Part shown: piece by piece, positions 34,316 through 44,173 of the stretch | Numbering within the stretch: the stretch's first letter is position 1 | How the letters are laid out: each line of letters opens with the position of its first letter | DNA from: an uncultured Roseovarius sp. | GTDB taxonomy: Bacteria; Pseudomonadota; Alphaproteobacteria; Rhodobacterales; Rhodobacteraceae | Assembly (NCBI GenBank): GCA_947497295.1 | Contig: CANMFU010000005.1 | Coordinates: 97,980-161,979 of the forward strand | Reading direction: 5' to 3' | Length of the DNA: 64,000 bases | Position numbers and translations under genes: made by a program | The notes under the pieces: model-generated | Databases searched by the model: none | What the model saw: the letters and a program-made list of their open reading frames with translations, nothing else | What the model was told of the DNA's origin: nothing

Positions 34316-35118
34316 ACATGAATGCCCATGCAGGCGCGCCGAAAGGCGCGCCATACTACGCTGAGACAGGCAATGAATGTACCCTGTTCGAATCGGCTCA
34401 CAAAAACGGTTTGCCCCTTCTTCTGAAGGGGCCGACCGGCTGCGGCAAAACCCGCTTTGTCGAACACATGGCCGCGCGGACGGGTCGGCGGCTCTATACC
34501 GTGGCCTGCCATGACGACCTGACAGCGGCTGACCTGATCGGGCGCTATCTGCTTCGCGGCGGCGAGACCGAATGGGTCGACGGCCCGCTGACGCGCGCCG
34601 TGCGCGAAGGCGCGATCTGCTACCTCGATGAGGTGGTCGAAGCGCGCAAGGATGTGGCCGTGGTGCTGCACCCGCTGACCGATAACCGCCGCACCCTGAT
34701 GATCGACCGCACCGCAGAGGAGCTGACAGCGCCGCCCGGTTTCATGCTGGTCGCCAGCTACAACCCCGGCTATCAGAACGTTCTGAAACGGATGAAACCC
34801 TCGACGCGCCAGCGTTTTCTGGCGATCACATTCGGTTTCCCCGATCCCGAGACGGAAATTGCCGTTGTCGCCGAGGAAAGCGGTCTGCCTGCTGACCGTG
34901 TCGAACCGCTGGTGCGGCTGGGCGGGCATATTCGCAACCTGTCAGGCATGGATCTGGAAGAGGGCGTATCGACCCGCCTGCTAATCTATGCAGCCACGTT
35001 GATGGCTGGCGGCATGGGCGTGGAACAGGCGCTTGAGGCGGCGGTGATTGAACCGCTGACCGATGATGATGACGTTCAGACCGCCCTGCGCGATCTGGTC
35101 GCGACAGTCTACGGATAA
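34312..35118 (+). CDS. norQ: NorQ, MoxR-type AAA+ ATPase for NO reductase activation
   Basis: 268 aa. Walker A GPTGCGKT is at about residue 41, Walker B CYLDEVVEA follows, then a conserved MLVASYNPGYQ region. The start overlaps the norB stop (ATGA); a second ATG two codons later is possible. NorQ with NorD inserts the non-haem iron of NorB. Confidence 0.95.
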   Translation: MNMNAHAGAPKGAPYYAETGNECTLFESAHKNGLPLLLKGPTGCGKTRFVEHMAARTGRRLYTVACHDDLTAADLIGRYLLRGGETEWVDGPLTRAVREGAICYLDEVVEARKDVAVVLHPLTDNRRTLMIDRTAEELTAPPGFMLVASYNPGYQNVLKRMKPSTRQRFLAITFGFPDPETEIAVVAEESGLPADRVEPLVRLGGHIRNLSGMDLEEGVSTRLLIYAATLMAGGMGVEQALEAAVIEPLTDDDDVQTALRDLVATVYG

Positions 35119-35124
35119 GACAAC

Positions 35125-37023
35125 ATGGCACTGCATCCCCTTGACCTGATGGACCCCGAAGAAGCGGTCGGAAATCTATGGCATGATTACGCCGTGGGGA
35201 TCGGTGCCGCACCTTCCTATCCGGATGAGGCGGCAACGCTGGAGTCCGTGCGCCCCAGCCTGACCATGATGTTCCGCGCCCTCGGCGGCCCGCCGGGGGT
35301 GGAGCTGTCCGAGGTCGCTGCCAGTGTCGCGCGCCACCGCCGTCCTGCGGTGCGCAAGCTGGCGACCGAGCGGGACAAGATTTATCTTGCCGCCTTTGAC
35401 GGAGAACGCCTGCGCCTGCCGCCGATGATCGATGTTTTTCCGGCCCAATCGTTGAACCGGTCCGCCTATTTCTGGCTGGTCGCCTTGGCGGCGCTGGCCG
35501 GTGATGCGGCGCTGGCCGCTGGCGATCAGACGGGCGCTGCACGCGATCTGGCCATGATCCGCGCCAATACCGTCGCAGGCCGCCGCGTGCTGGATGCCTG
35601 TCCGGGCCTGCGCGCACGCCACACCGAGATGACGGCGCATATCCTCGCCACGCGTCCGCGCACGCAGCTTCCGGGCCCTGAAAAGGCGATTGAGCAGACC
35701 CTGCGCGCCGCCTTGGCCGGTATTGATCTGCCAGAGACAGACGCAGCCGATACCGCGCGCAATCACCTGACATTCGCGCATGTGCCGATCTGGCTGGACT
35801 TCACGCCCGCCGGGCAGGGCGCCTCTGCTGACGATCACGCGGACGAGCCGGGCAACGTGCCTGACGCCGCACAGATGACCAAGCGCAAGCTGGGTATGCG
35901 CAAGGATCAAGATCAGGCCAATCGCAAGGACAGCTTCATCCTACACCGGTTCGAGGCGATCCTGTCATGGGTCGAATCGATGAACCTGAACCGCACCATC
36001 CACGACGATGACGAGGAGAACGCCCAGAAGGCGGCGGATGATCAGGACAACATTACCCTGTCCAAGAATGACAAGCGCGCGGCAACCCGCCTGCGCCTGC
36101 ATCTGGACCTGTCCCCGGCGGACGCAGATCACGAACGGCTGTCGGGCACCTTCACTTACCCCGAATGGAACCACCGCTCGCGCAGCTACATGGAAGATCA
36201 TTGCCGCGTGCTTGAGGCGGACGCCGTCCCGGACCCGACCAATGACTTTGTCCCCAATGCTAAACGCACCGAGGAGGTGCGCCGCCAGTTCGAGGTGCTG
36301 CGCCCGCGCCGCATCCTGCAACCGCGCCAGATTGACGGCTCCGAGCTGGATCTGGACGCTGCCATCGCCGCGCAGATTGACCTGCGCGCGACCGGGCGCT
36401 GCGATGACCGGGTGTTTCAGGCCTCTCGCCAGACCTCGCGCGATCTGACCGTGGCGTTCCTGATCGACACGTCCCGTTCGACCGAATCGGTCGTCGGTGA
36501 GACCTCCGTGATCGACGTGGCGCGCGATGCGCTGGCGGCACTCGCGGGGGGCATCGACGCGGCAGGGGACCGGCTGGGTATCTGGGGGTTTTCGTCCCTG
36601 CGCCGCGACCGGGTGTTCCTGACGCGCTGCAAACGCTTTGATCAGACCATGAGCCGCGACGTCACCGATAATATCTGCGCGCTGAAACCCGGCCACTACA
36701 CCCGTCTGGGCGCCGCCATCCGCCATGTCAGCGCCCAGCTGGCCGAGGAGACGGCAGCACGCAAGCTGCTGATCGTGCTGACCGACGGCAAGCCGAATGA
36801 TCTGGACTATTACGAGGGGACGCATGGGATCGAGGACAGCCACATGGCCGTTGTCGAGGCGCGCCGCGCCGGGCAGGCCGTGCATGGCATCGTCGTCGAT
36901 GCCGACGGGCAAGACTGGTTTGCTCGCATTTTTGGGCGCGGCGGGTTTCACCTTTTGCCCCGCCCCGAACGCCTGACCCGCGTTCTGCCCGACATTTACC
37001 GCACCTTGACGCAGGAGACCTGA
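35125..37023 (+). CDS. norD: NorD, von Willebrand A-domain partner of NorQ
   Basis: 632 aa. The C-terminal vWA domain begins TVAFLIDTSRSTES, giving a DxSxS MIDAS site, and later VLTDGKPND. The N-terminal part is helical with a charged central segment (about 275-310). NorD acts with NorQ in maturation of the reductase. Length is typical for Rhodobacterales. Confidence 0.95.
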   Translation: MALHPLDLMDPEEAVGNLWHDYAVGIGAAPSYPDEAATLESVRPSLTMMFRALGGPPGVELSEVAASVARHRRPAVRKLATERDKIYLAAFDGERLRLPPMIDVFPAQSLNRSAYFWLVALAALAGDAALAAGDQTGAARDLAMIRANTVAGRRVLDACPGLRARHTEMTAHILATRPRTQLPGPEKAIEQTLRAALAGIDLPETDAADTARNHLTFAHVPIWLDFTPAGQGASADDHADEPGNVPDAAQMTKRKLGMRKDQDQANRKDSFILHRFEAILSWVESMNLNRTIHDDDEENAQKAADDQDNITLSKNDKRAATRLRLHLDLSPADADHERLSGTFTYPEWNHRSRSYMEDHCRVLEADAVPDPTNDFVPNAKRTEEVRRQFEVLRPRRILQPRQIDGSELDLDAAIAAQIDLRATGRCDDRVFQASRQTSRDLTVAFLIDTSRSTESVVGETSVIDVARDALAALAGGIDAAGDRLGIWGFSSLRRDRVFLTRCKRFDQTMSRDVTDNICALKPGHYTRLGAAIRHVSAQLAEETAARKLLIVLTDGKPNDLDYYEGTHGIEDSHMAVVEARRAGQAVHGIVVDADGQDWFARIFGRGGFHLLPRPERLTRVLPDIYRTLTQET

Positions 37024-37024
37024 C

Positions 37025-37201
37025 ATGTACCGTCTTATCGCCCTATTGGCCCTTATCCTCCCGACCGGCGCGCTGGCCGAAGCTTTCCAACGGCCGATTC
37101 CGCAGCCGCAAACGGCAACCGCCGAGGGGTGGTTCTTTGCGGCATCGGTCGCGCTGTTGCTGGCGCTTTTGGCGGTTCATATGCTGGTGCGCCGCCGATG
37201 A
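37025..37201 (+). CDS. Small exported/membrane protein at the end of the nor operon
   Basis: 58 aa, ATG 37025 to TGA 37199-37201. N-terminal signal-like stretch (YRLIALLALILPTGALAEA), a short polar Pro/Gln part, and a C-terminal membrane span ending in Arg-rich VRRR. It starts one base after the norD stop and overlaps the next gene by ATGA, so it belongs to the nor operon. In Paracoccus the nor operon ends in norE and norF; this could be a norF-like accessory, but I see no decisive motif. Confidence 0.65.
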   Translation: MYRLIALLALILPTGALAEAFQRPIPQPQTATAEGWFFAASVALLLALLAVHMLVRRR

Positions 37202-37446
37202 CGGAACGGCGCGGCTGGGGCGTAGGGGCGCTGACGCTGGTGCTGTATCCGTTCGGCGCCGGCGCAATGATGATCAATCTGTATTTCGCGGCGCTGCTGG
37301 GATCGTTTCTGGATCTGGTGGTGATGGCACCAATGACCGCCGTTATCTGGGGAGCGGTGCTGGGGGTGCCTGCGACATGGGCGTTTGCGCGCCATTTAAG
37401 GGTTTTGATGGACCGCGCCGATGCCGAGGCAGACGCGGCGGAATAG
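37198..37446 (+). CDS. Small two-span membrane protein of the nor operon
   Basis: 82 aa from ATG 37198. Two or three hydrophobic segments (GALTLVLYPFGAGAMMINLY, LLGSFLDLVVMAP, AVIWGAVLGVP) and an acidic C-terminus. It is coupled to the preceding small gene. Not a recognised family for me; position suggests a nor accessory. It converges on the PLD-family gene with a 3-bp gap. Confidence 0.7.
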   Translation: MTERRGWGVGALTLVLYPFGAGAMMINLYFAALLGSFLDLVVMAPMTAVIWGAVLGVPATWAFARHLRVLMDRADAEADAAE

Positions 37447-37449
37447 CCG

Positions 37450-38994
37450 TTAAAGCAACCATTCGATCGGCAGCCAGCCGATCACAGTCAGGGCGACGGT
37501 GCGCATCAGGCTCCCGCCCGGCTCGACCGTCAGGGGGTCCGCGTCGGGGGCCGTGGGATCGACCCAGACCAAACCGCCCTTGCGTTTTTCCACCTCCCAG
37601 GCCAGCCCGCCCATTCCGTTATCGAACGCCTCGTGCAGGCGGGAGGCCATCGCCTCGCTGTCGATCAGCAGGCCCATTTCGGTATTCAGCGTGATCGAGC
37701 GGGGATCGAAATTGAACGATCCGACAAAGATGCGTTCACCGTCCACCGCAAATGTCTTGGCGTGCAGGCTGGACCCGGATGAGCCGAAAGGCCCCATCCG
37801 GTCAGCCGACATTTCCAGCGTGCCGGTGCGGCGCAGTTCGAACAGGCGGGCGCCGCTTTTCAGTATGTCCTTGCGGTATTTGGTGTAACCGGCATGCACC
37901 GGCAAAACGTCCGTCGCCTCCAGAGAATTGGTCAGCATGCGCACTTCGACGCCCCGTTTCTCCAGCGCGGCAAAGTTGCGCATGCCCAATTTGCCCGGCA
38001 CGAAATAGGGTGAGATACCATCGAACCTCTGATTCACCTCGCCTACCGCATCCAGCAGCCTTGTGACCAGCAGATCCTTGCGTCGCACCAGCCCCTGACC
38101 CTTGGTGGGCTTGTCGCTGATCAGCAGCGCTGTGGTCCATTCAAGCGGCAGGATGCCGCCGGTCAATTGTGGCACAGTTTCGGATGTTTGCAGGATGGAT
38201 CGGTAGGTCTGCATCTGGTCCGTTCCCTGATGCCGGGCCAGTAGCGCGCCGATATCATCGTCCCCGCTGGCGGTGCCGACAATCGGTGTGGCGGGGTGGA
38301 CCGGCTGGCTGTTCCAGTAAGTGTCGAAATCTGCCGACACTTCAGGGACGATATCGCCCACAACCATGACGTCCAGATCGACATAAAGTGCAATTTCACC
38401 GGTGCCGAAATATTCATCGCCGACATTGCGGCCACCCAGAATGGTGGCGTGGTTATCGACGGTAAACGATTTGTTGTGCATCCTTCGGTTGAGGCGGAAA
38501 AAATCAAAGGTGTAGGACAGCAGTTTGAACCGGCGCAGGTTGAACGGATTGTATAGCCGAACCTGAGCCATAGGATGCGCGTCCAGCTGCGCCAGCTGCG
38601 CATCAAGCCCGGAGGTGCCGTTGTCGTCCAACAGCAGGCGCACGCGTACACCACGATCCGCAGCGCGCTTAAGCGCGTCCAGCAATAGTGTGCCGGTCAG
38701 GTCATCATGCCAGATATAGTATTGCGCGTCGATTGACGACACGGCCGCGTCGGCCAGAATCATCCGCGCAGCAAAGGCATCTGCCCCGTTTTGAAGCTGC
38801 GCAATGCCCGACAGACCAGAATGGACTGCTGCGGTTTCAGTCAAGGCTTCGGCCAGCGGGCCGGTTGTGGCGGGGGCCAGCGCCTTGCCCGGTGCGCCGC
38901 CATTTGCGGGTAGGGCAAAAAGGAGACGCGCGACGATGATGGCAATGCCAATGAACGCCAGTCCAAGCACCAGGTATTTCACAAGGGTCAGCAA
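37450..38994 (-). CDS. Phospholipase D-family protein (cardiolipin synthase-like)
   Basis: 514 aa. TTG start at 38994, supported by AGGAGA 6-7 nt upstream; no ATG is close. One N-terminal membrane span precedes two PLD domains with HKD motifs MHNKSFTVD (first half) and LHAKTFAVD (second half), each followed by a GG/GS-N element. This domain order fits bacterial cardiolipin synthase-like enzymes that transfer phosphatidyl groups, though the exact substrate is unknown. Confidence 0.85.
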   Translation of the reverse strand: MLTLVKYLVLGLAFIGIAIIVARLLFALPANGGAPGKALAPATTGPLAEALTETAAVHSGLSGIAQLQNGADAFAARMILADAAVSSIDAQYYIWHDDLTGTLLLDALKRAADRGVRVRLLLDDNGTSGLDAQLAQLDAHPMAQVRLYNPFNLRRFKLLSYTFDFFRLNRRMHNKSFTVDNHATILGGRNVGDEYFGTGEIALYVDLDVMVVGDIVPEVSADFDTYWNSQPVHPATPIVGTASGDDDIGALLARHQGTDQMQTYRSILQTSETVPQLTGGILPLEWTTALLISDKPTKGQGLVRRKDLLVTRLLDAVGEVNQRFDGISPYFVPGKLGMRNFAALEKRGVEVRMLTNSLEATDVLPVHAGYTKYRKDILKSGARLFELRRTGTLEMSADRMGPFGSSGSSLHAKTFAVDGERIFVGSFNFDPRSITLNTEMGLLIDSEAMASRLHEAFDNGMGGLAWEVEKRKGGLVWVDPTAPDADPLTVEPGGSLMRTVALTVIGWLPIEWLL

Positions 38995-39104
38995 GGGATG
39001 TCTCCTGTCGGGCGCAGGTTGGATATTATTGAACGACCGTAACGCTACGCGCCCTTGCTGGCGAGGCGATTATCTGCACCGGCGATGCATATTCCTGCCG
39101 TGAT

Positions 39105-40271
39105 CTAACCATGCAATTTGGCCTCTGGGGTGCGGGGCATTGTCATTACCAGCGGCACGGCCAGCGCCAGCAAGCCCAAATGGAGCGCCCAGATGGCTGC
39201 AAACCCGCCAGCGCGTTCCATCACCAGCGCCGCGACCAGCGGTGACAGCGCGTTCAGGATGAAACCGCCGCCCTGAACCGCTGCCATCAGCCGGACCGCC
39301 GCGCTACGGTCCGCTGTGCAATCCACAATTGCGACGATCATCAGTGCAAACGTACCGCCCAGCCCGACGCCCATGATCGAAACCGTCACAAGGGGCGGGA
39401 TCGCGCCCAGTATCAGCAGGATGAATCCGACGGCTTGTAGTGCTACGGACAATAAAAGGGCGCCGCGCCTTTGATGTGGCGCCGATAATAACGGTGGCAG
39501 AATCAGAGCAGACGCGGCTTGCCAGATTGACATGACCGCGATCAGAAATCCGACATGGCCGGGCGCAATGCTGCGCAGCTCGAACTGCGGGCCAAGCCAT
39601 GTGATGATTGTCGCATAACTTGCATTCAGCGCGCCAAAGCATGCGATCAAATGCCATGTGCGCCGCTCAGCCATCACCTGCCACATCGACGGTCCCGGCG
39701 TTTCACTGGCGCTCATGTCCAGCGTGCGCGCGGCCAATGTCACGGTGATGGCCAGCAGCGCAGGCAGCGCCATCGCCGCCAGCCCCACGTTCCAGCCGGA
39801 CCCCTCTGCGATCAGAGGTACAGCTTGCGCACCCAACGCGCCGCCCGCCAGCAGGCATGCAGAGTAAATGCTGGTGACCAGCCCGTATCGCCGGGTAAAC
39901 CGCTCGCGGATCAGCGCGGGAAGAACGGCTTGGATCTATGCCACGCCCAGCCCGCAGATTGCTGCGGTGAAAATGACGATCGCTGCGGTCGGAATGATTC
40001 GGGCCGTCGATCCCGCCATGATGCAGCACAGCGCAATCAGAATGGCCCGCCGTGCGCCGACGCGCGTTTGAATTCGCGGCGCCAGAAATGCTCCTAGCCC
40101 GATCAGTGCCAGCGGCCCCAGCGTCAGCAGCGACAGCCCCGCAGGGCCCAGACCCGTCTCTGCGCCGATCCGGTTCAGTACCGGCCCCGGCCCGGCCAGA
40201 AACGGGCGCAAATTCAGCGCGATCAGTGCAACTGCGCTGACGGCCAGGAATGTTTCGCGCGATTTACGCAT
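39105..40271 (-). pseudogene. MFS transporter of the CynX/NimT type interrupted by one in-frame TAG
   Basis: Read from ATG 40271 (MRKSRETFLAVSAV, AAAGG upstream), the frame encodes a typical 12-span CynX-like transporter, with NLRPFLAGPGPVL at the start. A TAG at 39936-39938 breaks it between GLGVA and IQAVLPALIRERF. The frame is otherwise continuous to the stop at 39105, and both halves align as one protein of 388 codons. No indel is present. Either a recent nonsense mutation or a sequencing error; 3' translation could restart at an internal GTG/ATG but would give an incomplete transporter. Confidence 0.85.
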
Positions 40272-40464
40272 GAGACGGGCCTTTCGTGTGGTGACAGGGC
40301 AGAACGGCCTTGACCCTTCCTGCCCTGCCGTTTCATGGATCAACCGGCAGTATGCAACCGGTTCTGGCGTGCAGCGGCGCGGCGCAGGCAGGTTGTATTA
40401 CACCCTTTCACGGGTGCAGACCCCGCCCTGTTCGGGTAAGGCAGGAACGAAAAAGGAGAAATGC

Positions 40465-42108
40465 ATGAGGCGCATGATAGGCATAGCATTGGTTGCAACC
40501 TTGGGGTGTGCCGGGGCGTCAAGCGCGCAAGAGGTCGCTGCACCGGTTTCGGCGCAGGCGTCGGATCCGTCTGATCTGGGGTGGATGCAAGGATTTCCAC
40601 CGCCTGACGGCAAGGCGATCCGCATATCCGATCCCGACTTTTTTGCCTTTCCCAAGCTGCGCTGGACCGTCTGCAATTTCCGCCAGTTGTTGCCCAACGT
40701 TGCCGTCTACAACGGCATGAGCGGCGAAAGCGCGCTGATCGAGGCTATGAAACCGGCGCTTGGCGGTGTCACGTTCACGCCGCTGGGTGGCGGCGATGCC
40801 ATGACGTGGGACGCCGCGTTCGATGCGAACTATACCGATGGCGTGATCGTGCTGCACCATGGCCGCGTCGTCTACGAGCGTTACGACGGGTGTCTGAACG
40901 GCAACGACTTGCACGCCGCGATGTCAGCCACCAAGTCGCTGACCGGGCTACTGGGTGAGGTTCTGATCGCCGAAGGCAAGCTGGATGAGGCTGTGCGCGT
41001 TGGCGATCTGATTCCGGAACTGGCGGCCAGCGCCTTTGGTGATGCGACGGTGCGCCAGGTCATGGATATGACAACGGCACTTGAGTTTTCAGAGGATTAT
41101 AGTGATCCGAACGCCGATGTCTGGGTTTATGCCGATGCTGGCAGCGCCCTTCCCAAGCCCGAAGGATATGAGGGCCCGCGCAGCTATTTCGAATTTCTCC
41201 AGACGGTACAGAAAAGCGGCGACCATGGCGAGGGGTTCAGTTATCGCACTGTCAACTCCGATGCGCTGGGCTGGCTGATTGCACGTGCGACGAATATGTC
41301 AGTCGCAGACCTGCTGGCAGATCGGATCTGGTCCCATATAGGAGCGCAACGGGAAGCGTTCTATACGGTCGATTCACTCGGCACGCCCTTTGCTGGCGGT
41401 GGCTTCAACGCAACGCTCCGAGATATGGCGCGACTGGGCCAAATGATGCTGGATGGCGGGCGCGTCGGCACAGATCAGATCGTTCCCCCAGCCGCAGTGC
41501 CGGCGATTGCGCGGGGCGGCAGCACTGAAAACTTCGCCAAGGCCGGCTATGATCTGCTGCCGGGGTGGAGCTATCGGTCGATGTGGTGGGTTTCCGGCGA
41601 CGATCACGGCGCTTATGCCGCGCGCGGTGTGCATGGCCAGACGCTGTGGATCGATCCGGCGGCGGATATGGTCATTGCGCGCTTTGCCTCGCACCCGGTG
41701 GCGCCGAATGCCGCCAGCGACCCCACATCGCTGCCCGCTTTTCGCGCCGTGGCTGACTATTTGATAGCCAATGACGACATGCCGCTGGTCGGACGCGAAT
41801 GGCGGATCGAGGATGTCGAGGGCATGGGCGTGATAGATTTCAGCAACGCCACACTTCAGTTCAGCGCCGATGGGTCGCTTTCCGGCAGTGCGACCTGCAA
41901 CCGTCTGATTGGAAGCTATGAGGCGACGGGCGACGTTATCACCATCGCGCCCGCTGGCGCCACGATGATGGCCTGTCCAGAGGCGCTGATGTTGCAAGAG
42001 CAGCGTATTCTGGACCTGCTGCCTAAAATTGAACGCTATGTCATTGACGAAACGGGTGCGCTGATCCTGATTGCCTCGGACGGCCGTACAATCGCCGCGC
42101 GCCGCTGA
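40465..42108 (+). CDS. Class C beta-lactamase-like serine hydrolase fused to a META domain
   Basis: 547 aa from ATG 40465 with AAGGAG upstream. Signal peptide (about 1-21, ending SSA). The serine hydrolase domain has the SxxK motif S154-ATK157 and a later YRTVNSDALGW with the Tyr-x-Asn-like element; HGQTLWIDP stands where the KTG-like motif is expected. After about residue 440 comes a META/HslJ-type domain: GREWRIEDVEG, SGSATCNRLIGSYE and MMACPEALMLQEQRIL. The lactamase-family part probably cleaves an ester or peptide in the periplasm; META domains are linked to heat-shock or stress proteins. The fusion is uncommon in my experience. Confidence 0.85.
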   Translation: MRRMIGIALVATLGCAGASSAQEVAAPVSAQASDPSDLGWMQGFPPPDGKAIRISDPDFFAFPKLRWTVCNFRQLLPNVAVYNGMSGESALIEAMKPALGGVTFTPLGGGDAMTWDAAFDANYTDGVIVLHHGRVVYERYDGCLNGNDLHAAMSATKSLTGLLGEVLIAEGKLDEAVRVGDLIPELAASAFGDATVRQVMDMTTALEFSEDYSDPNADVWVYADAGSALPKPEGYEGPRSYFEFLQTVQKSGDHGEGFSYRTVNSDALGWLIARATNMSVADLLADRIWSHIGAQREAFYTVDSLGTPFAGGGFNATLRDMARLGQMMLDGGRVGTDQIVPPAAVPAIARGGSTENFAKAGYDLLPGWSYRSMWWVSGDDHGAYAARGVHGQTLWIDPAADMVIARFASHPVAPNAASDPTSLPAFRAVADYLIANDDMPLVGREWRIEDVEGMGVIDFSNATLQFSADGSLSGSATCNRLIGSYEATGDVITIAPAGATMMACPEALMLQEQRILDLLPKIERYVIDETGALILIASDGRTIAARR

Positions 42109-42195
42109 CGCGCGGTGCACATCATTCGTGGGTGTCCATTCGGGGCCGTCGCATTATATACGGGTGGCCAACCCTGCGACTGCTCCGGAGCCACC

Positions 42196-42696
42196 ATGCC
42201 TGATGAAGAAAAGCGTGCCTTGCGAGATGCCTTTGGCCGCTTCGCCACCGGCGTCACGGTTTTGACCACCCGCGAGGCGGGCGGCGCGCCGCGCGGCTTT
42301 ACAGCCAATTCGTTCAGCTCGGTGTCGCTGGATCCGCCTCTGGTGTTGGTTTGCATCGGTCACACCTCGCACAGCGCGCCTGCGTTCCGCGCCGCGCCGC
42401 ATTTTGCCATCAATATCCTGTGCGAGGATCAGCAGGGGATTTCCACCCTGTTTGCCTCTCGCGCGGATGATAAATTTGAACAAGTGGACTGGTATGAGGG
42501 CCCGCATGGGGTGCCACTATTGCCCGGCTCGCTCGCGACGCTGGTGTGCGCCCAGCACCGGCTGATTGAGGCGGGCGATCATGTGATTCTGATCGGCGAG
42601 GTTCTGGAGACGCAGACGCGTGAAGCACCTGCTTTGGGCTATCATCGCGGCAAATATGCGTCCATCACCGCCAAGGGCGCTGTTCCCAAGCTTTGA
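42196..42696 (+). CDS. Flavin reductase-like FMN-binding protein
   Basis: 166 aa from ATG 42196 (GGAG upstream). RDAFGRFATGVTVLTT, GFTANSFSSVSLDPPLVLV and NILCEDQQ are the classical flavin-reductase (HpaC/NtaB type) motifs. It reduces FMN with NAD(P)H, usually for a partner monooxygenase; none is adjacent, so the partner is unknown. Confidence 0.92.
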   Translation: MPDEEKRALRDAFGRFATGVTVLTTREAGGAPRGFTANSFSSVSLDPPLVLVCIGHTSHSAPAFRAAPHFAINILCEDQQGISTLFASRADDKFEQVDWYEGPHGVPLLPGSLATLVCAQHRLIEAGDHVILIGEVLETQTREAPALGYHRGKYASITAKGAVPKL

Positions 42697-42731
42697 TGGT
42701 CACAGGCGGCCTGTAGCCGCCTCTATGAGCG

Positions 42732-44102
42732 TCAGTAGGAGTATTCGGCGTAAATCTTGCTCAGGTCGCCATTCCAGTCGCCATTATAGCGCGCCAGCAG
42801 CTCGTCCGCCGGGGTCTGGCCCGAATCGATGCTTTCGCGCAGGGCGTTCAGAAAATGCGTCTCGTCCGGGATCAGGCCCTCGGCACCGGGACGCGCGCGG
42901 GCCTTGAGGCCCGCCTCGGAGATGTCCAGCACCTTGCGCGCCAGATCGTGCATGTCGATGCCATCGACCTTTGCCTGCAATGCATCGACGCTGGCGGCCA
43001 CGCGCAGCGCCTCGCGCTGTTCGGCCGTCCAGTCCTTGACCAGATCCCATGCGGCATCCAGGCTGCTGGAATCATACATGATTCCGGTCCAGAACGCGGG
43101 CAGCGCACACAGGCGGCGCCACGGGCCGCCATCGGCACCGCGCATTTCCATGAATTTCTTGATCCGCGCCTCGGGGAAGATCGTGGTCAGGTGATCGGCC
43201 CAATCGGACAGGGTGGCCTTTTCGCCCGGCAGCGCAGGCAATTCGCCGCGCAGGAAATCGCGAAAGGACATGCCCAGCGCGTCGATGTATTTGCCGTCGC
43301 GGTAGACAAAATACATCGGCACATCCAGCGCGTAATCGACATAGCGTTCAAACCCCATGCCATCTTCAAAGACAAACGGCAGCATCCCGGTGCGGTCCGC
43401 GTCCAAATCACGCCAGACGCGGGCGCGCCATGATTTATGGCCGTTCACCTTGCCTTCGAAGAACGGCGAGTTGGCGAATAGCGCGGTCGCAACCGGCTGT
43501 AGCGCCAGCGCGACGCGGAATTTTTTGACCATGTCGGCCTCTGACGCGAAGTCCAGATTGACCTGCACGGTGCAGGTCCGGCGCATCATCACCCGGCCCA
43601 TCGTCCCGACCTTCTGCATGTAGCTGTCCATCAGCTTGTAGCGGCCCTTGGGCATCAGGGGCATGTCCTCATGCGTCCATTCGGGCGCTGCGCCCAGCCC
43701 GATAAACCCGACGCCGACACGGTCTGCCACATCCTTGACCTCGCGCAGATGCAGGTTGACCTCGTCGCAGGTGCCGTGGATCGTCTGCAGCGGGGCGCCA
43801 GACAGCTCCAGCTGGCCGCCCGGCTCCAGCGAGACGTTTGCGCCGTCTTTTTCCAGCCCGATCAGGTTGCCGTCCTCGGTCACGGGGGACCAGCCATGCA
43901 CGTCGCGCAGCCCCTCGAGCACCGCCGATACGCTGCGCGCGCCGTGGTAGGGGATGGGCTGATGCGTGTCCTTGCAATAGCCGAACTTCTCGTGCTCGGT
44001 GCCGATGCGCCAATCTGCTTTGGGCTTGTTGCCGTCTTCAAGGTATTCGGCCAGTTGGCTGTGATGTTCGATCGGCCCGCCGCCGGATTGGGGAATGGAC
44101 AT
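42732..44102 (-). CDS. Glutamate-cysteine ligase, GCS2 (plant/alphaproteobacterial) type
   Basis: 456 aa. RIGTEHEKFGY near the N-terminus, MMRRTCTVQVNLDFASEADM and the SFRDFLRGELPALPGE segment are hallmarks of the GCS2 family. It makes gamma-glutamylcysteine, the first step of glutathione synthesis. Full length. Single gene, with the next gene upstream (rsmE group) on the same strand. Confidence 0.94.
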   Translation of the reverse strand: MSIPQSGGGPIEHHSQLAEYLEDGNKPKADWRIGTEHEKFGYCKDTHQPIPYHGARSVSAVLEGLRDVHGWSPVTEDGNLIGLEKDGANVSLEPGGQLELSGAPLQTIHGTCDEVNLHLREVKDVADRVGVGFIGLGAAPEWTHEDMPLMPKGRYKLMDSYMQKVGTMGRVMMRRTCTVQVNLDFASEADMVKKFRVALALQPVATALFANSPFFEGKVNGHKSWRARVWRDLDADRTGMLPFVFEDGMGFERYVDYALDVPMYFVYRDGKYIDALGMSFRDFLRGELPALPGEKATLSDWADHLTTIFPEARIKKFMEMRGADGGPWRRLCALPAFWTGIMYDSSSLDAAWDLVKDWTAEQREALRVAASVDALQAKVDGIDMHDLARKVLDISEAGLKARARPGAEGLIPDETHFLNALRESIDSGQTPADELLARYNGDWNGDLSKIYAEYSY

Positions 44103-44173
44103 GGCTTGGCCTCCGCTAAGTTGAGTTTCAGTAGGTGGCGCGGGGGCAGGGGGCTGTCAACCCGCGAATGGCG

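Noticed and set aside
35965..37026. 353-codon minus-strand frame opposite norD
   Set aside because: Shadow of norD, which shows a complete vWA domain.
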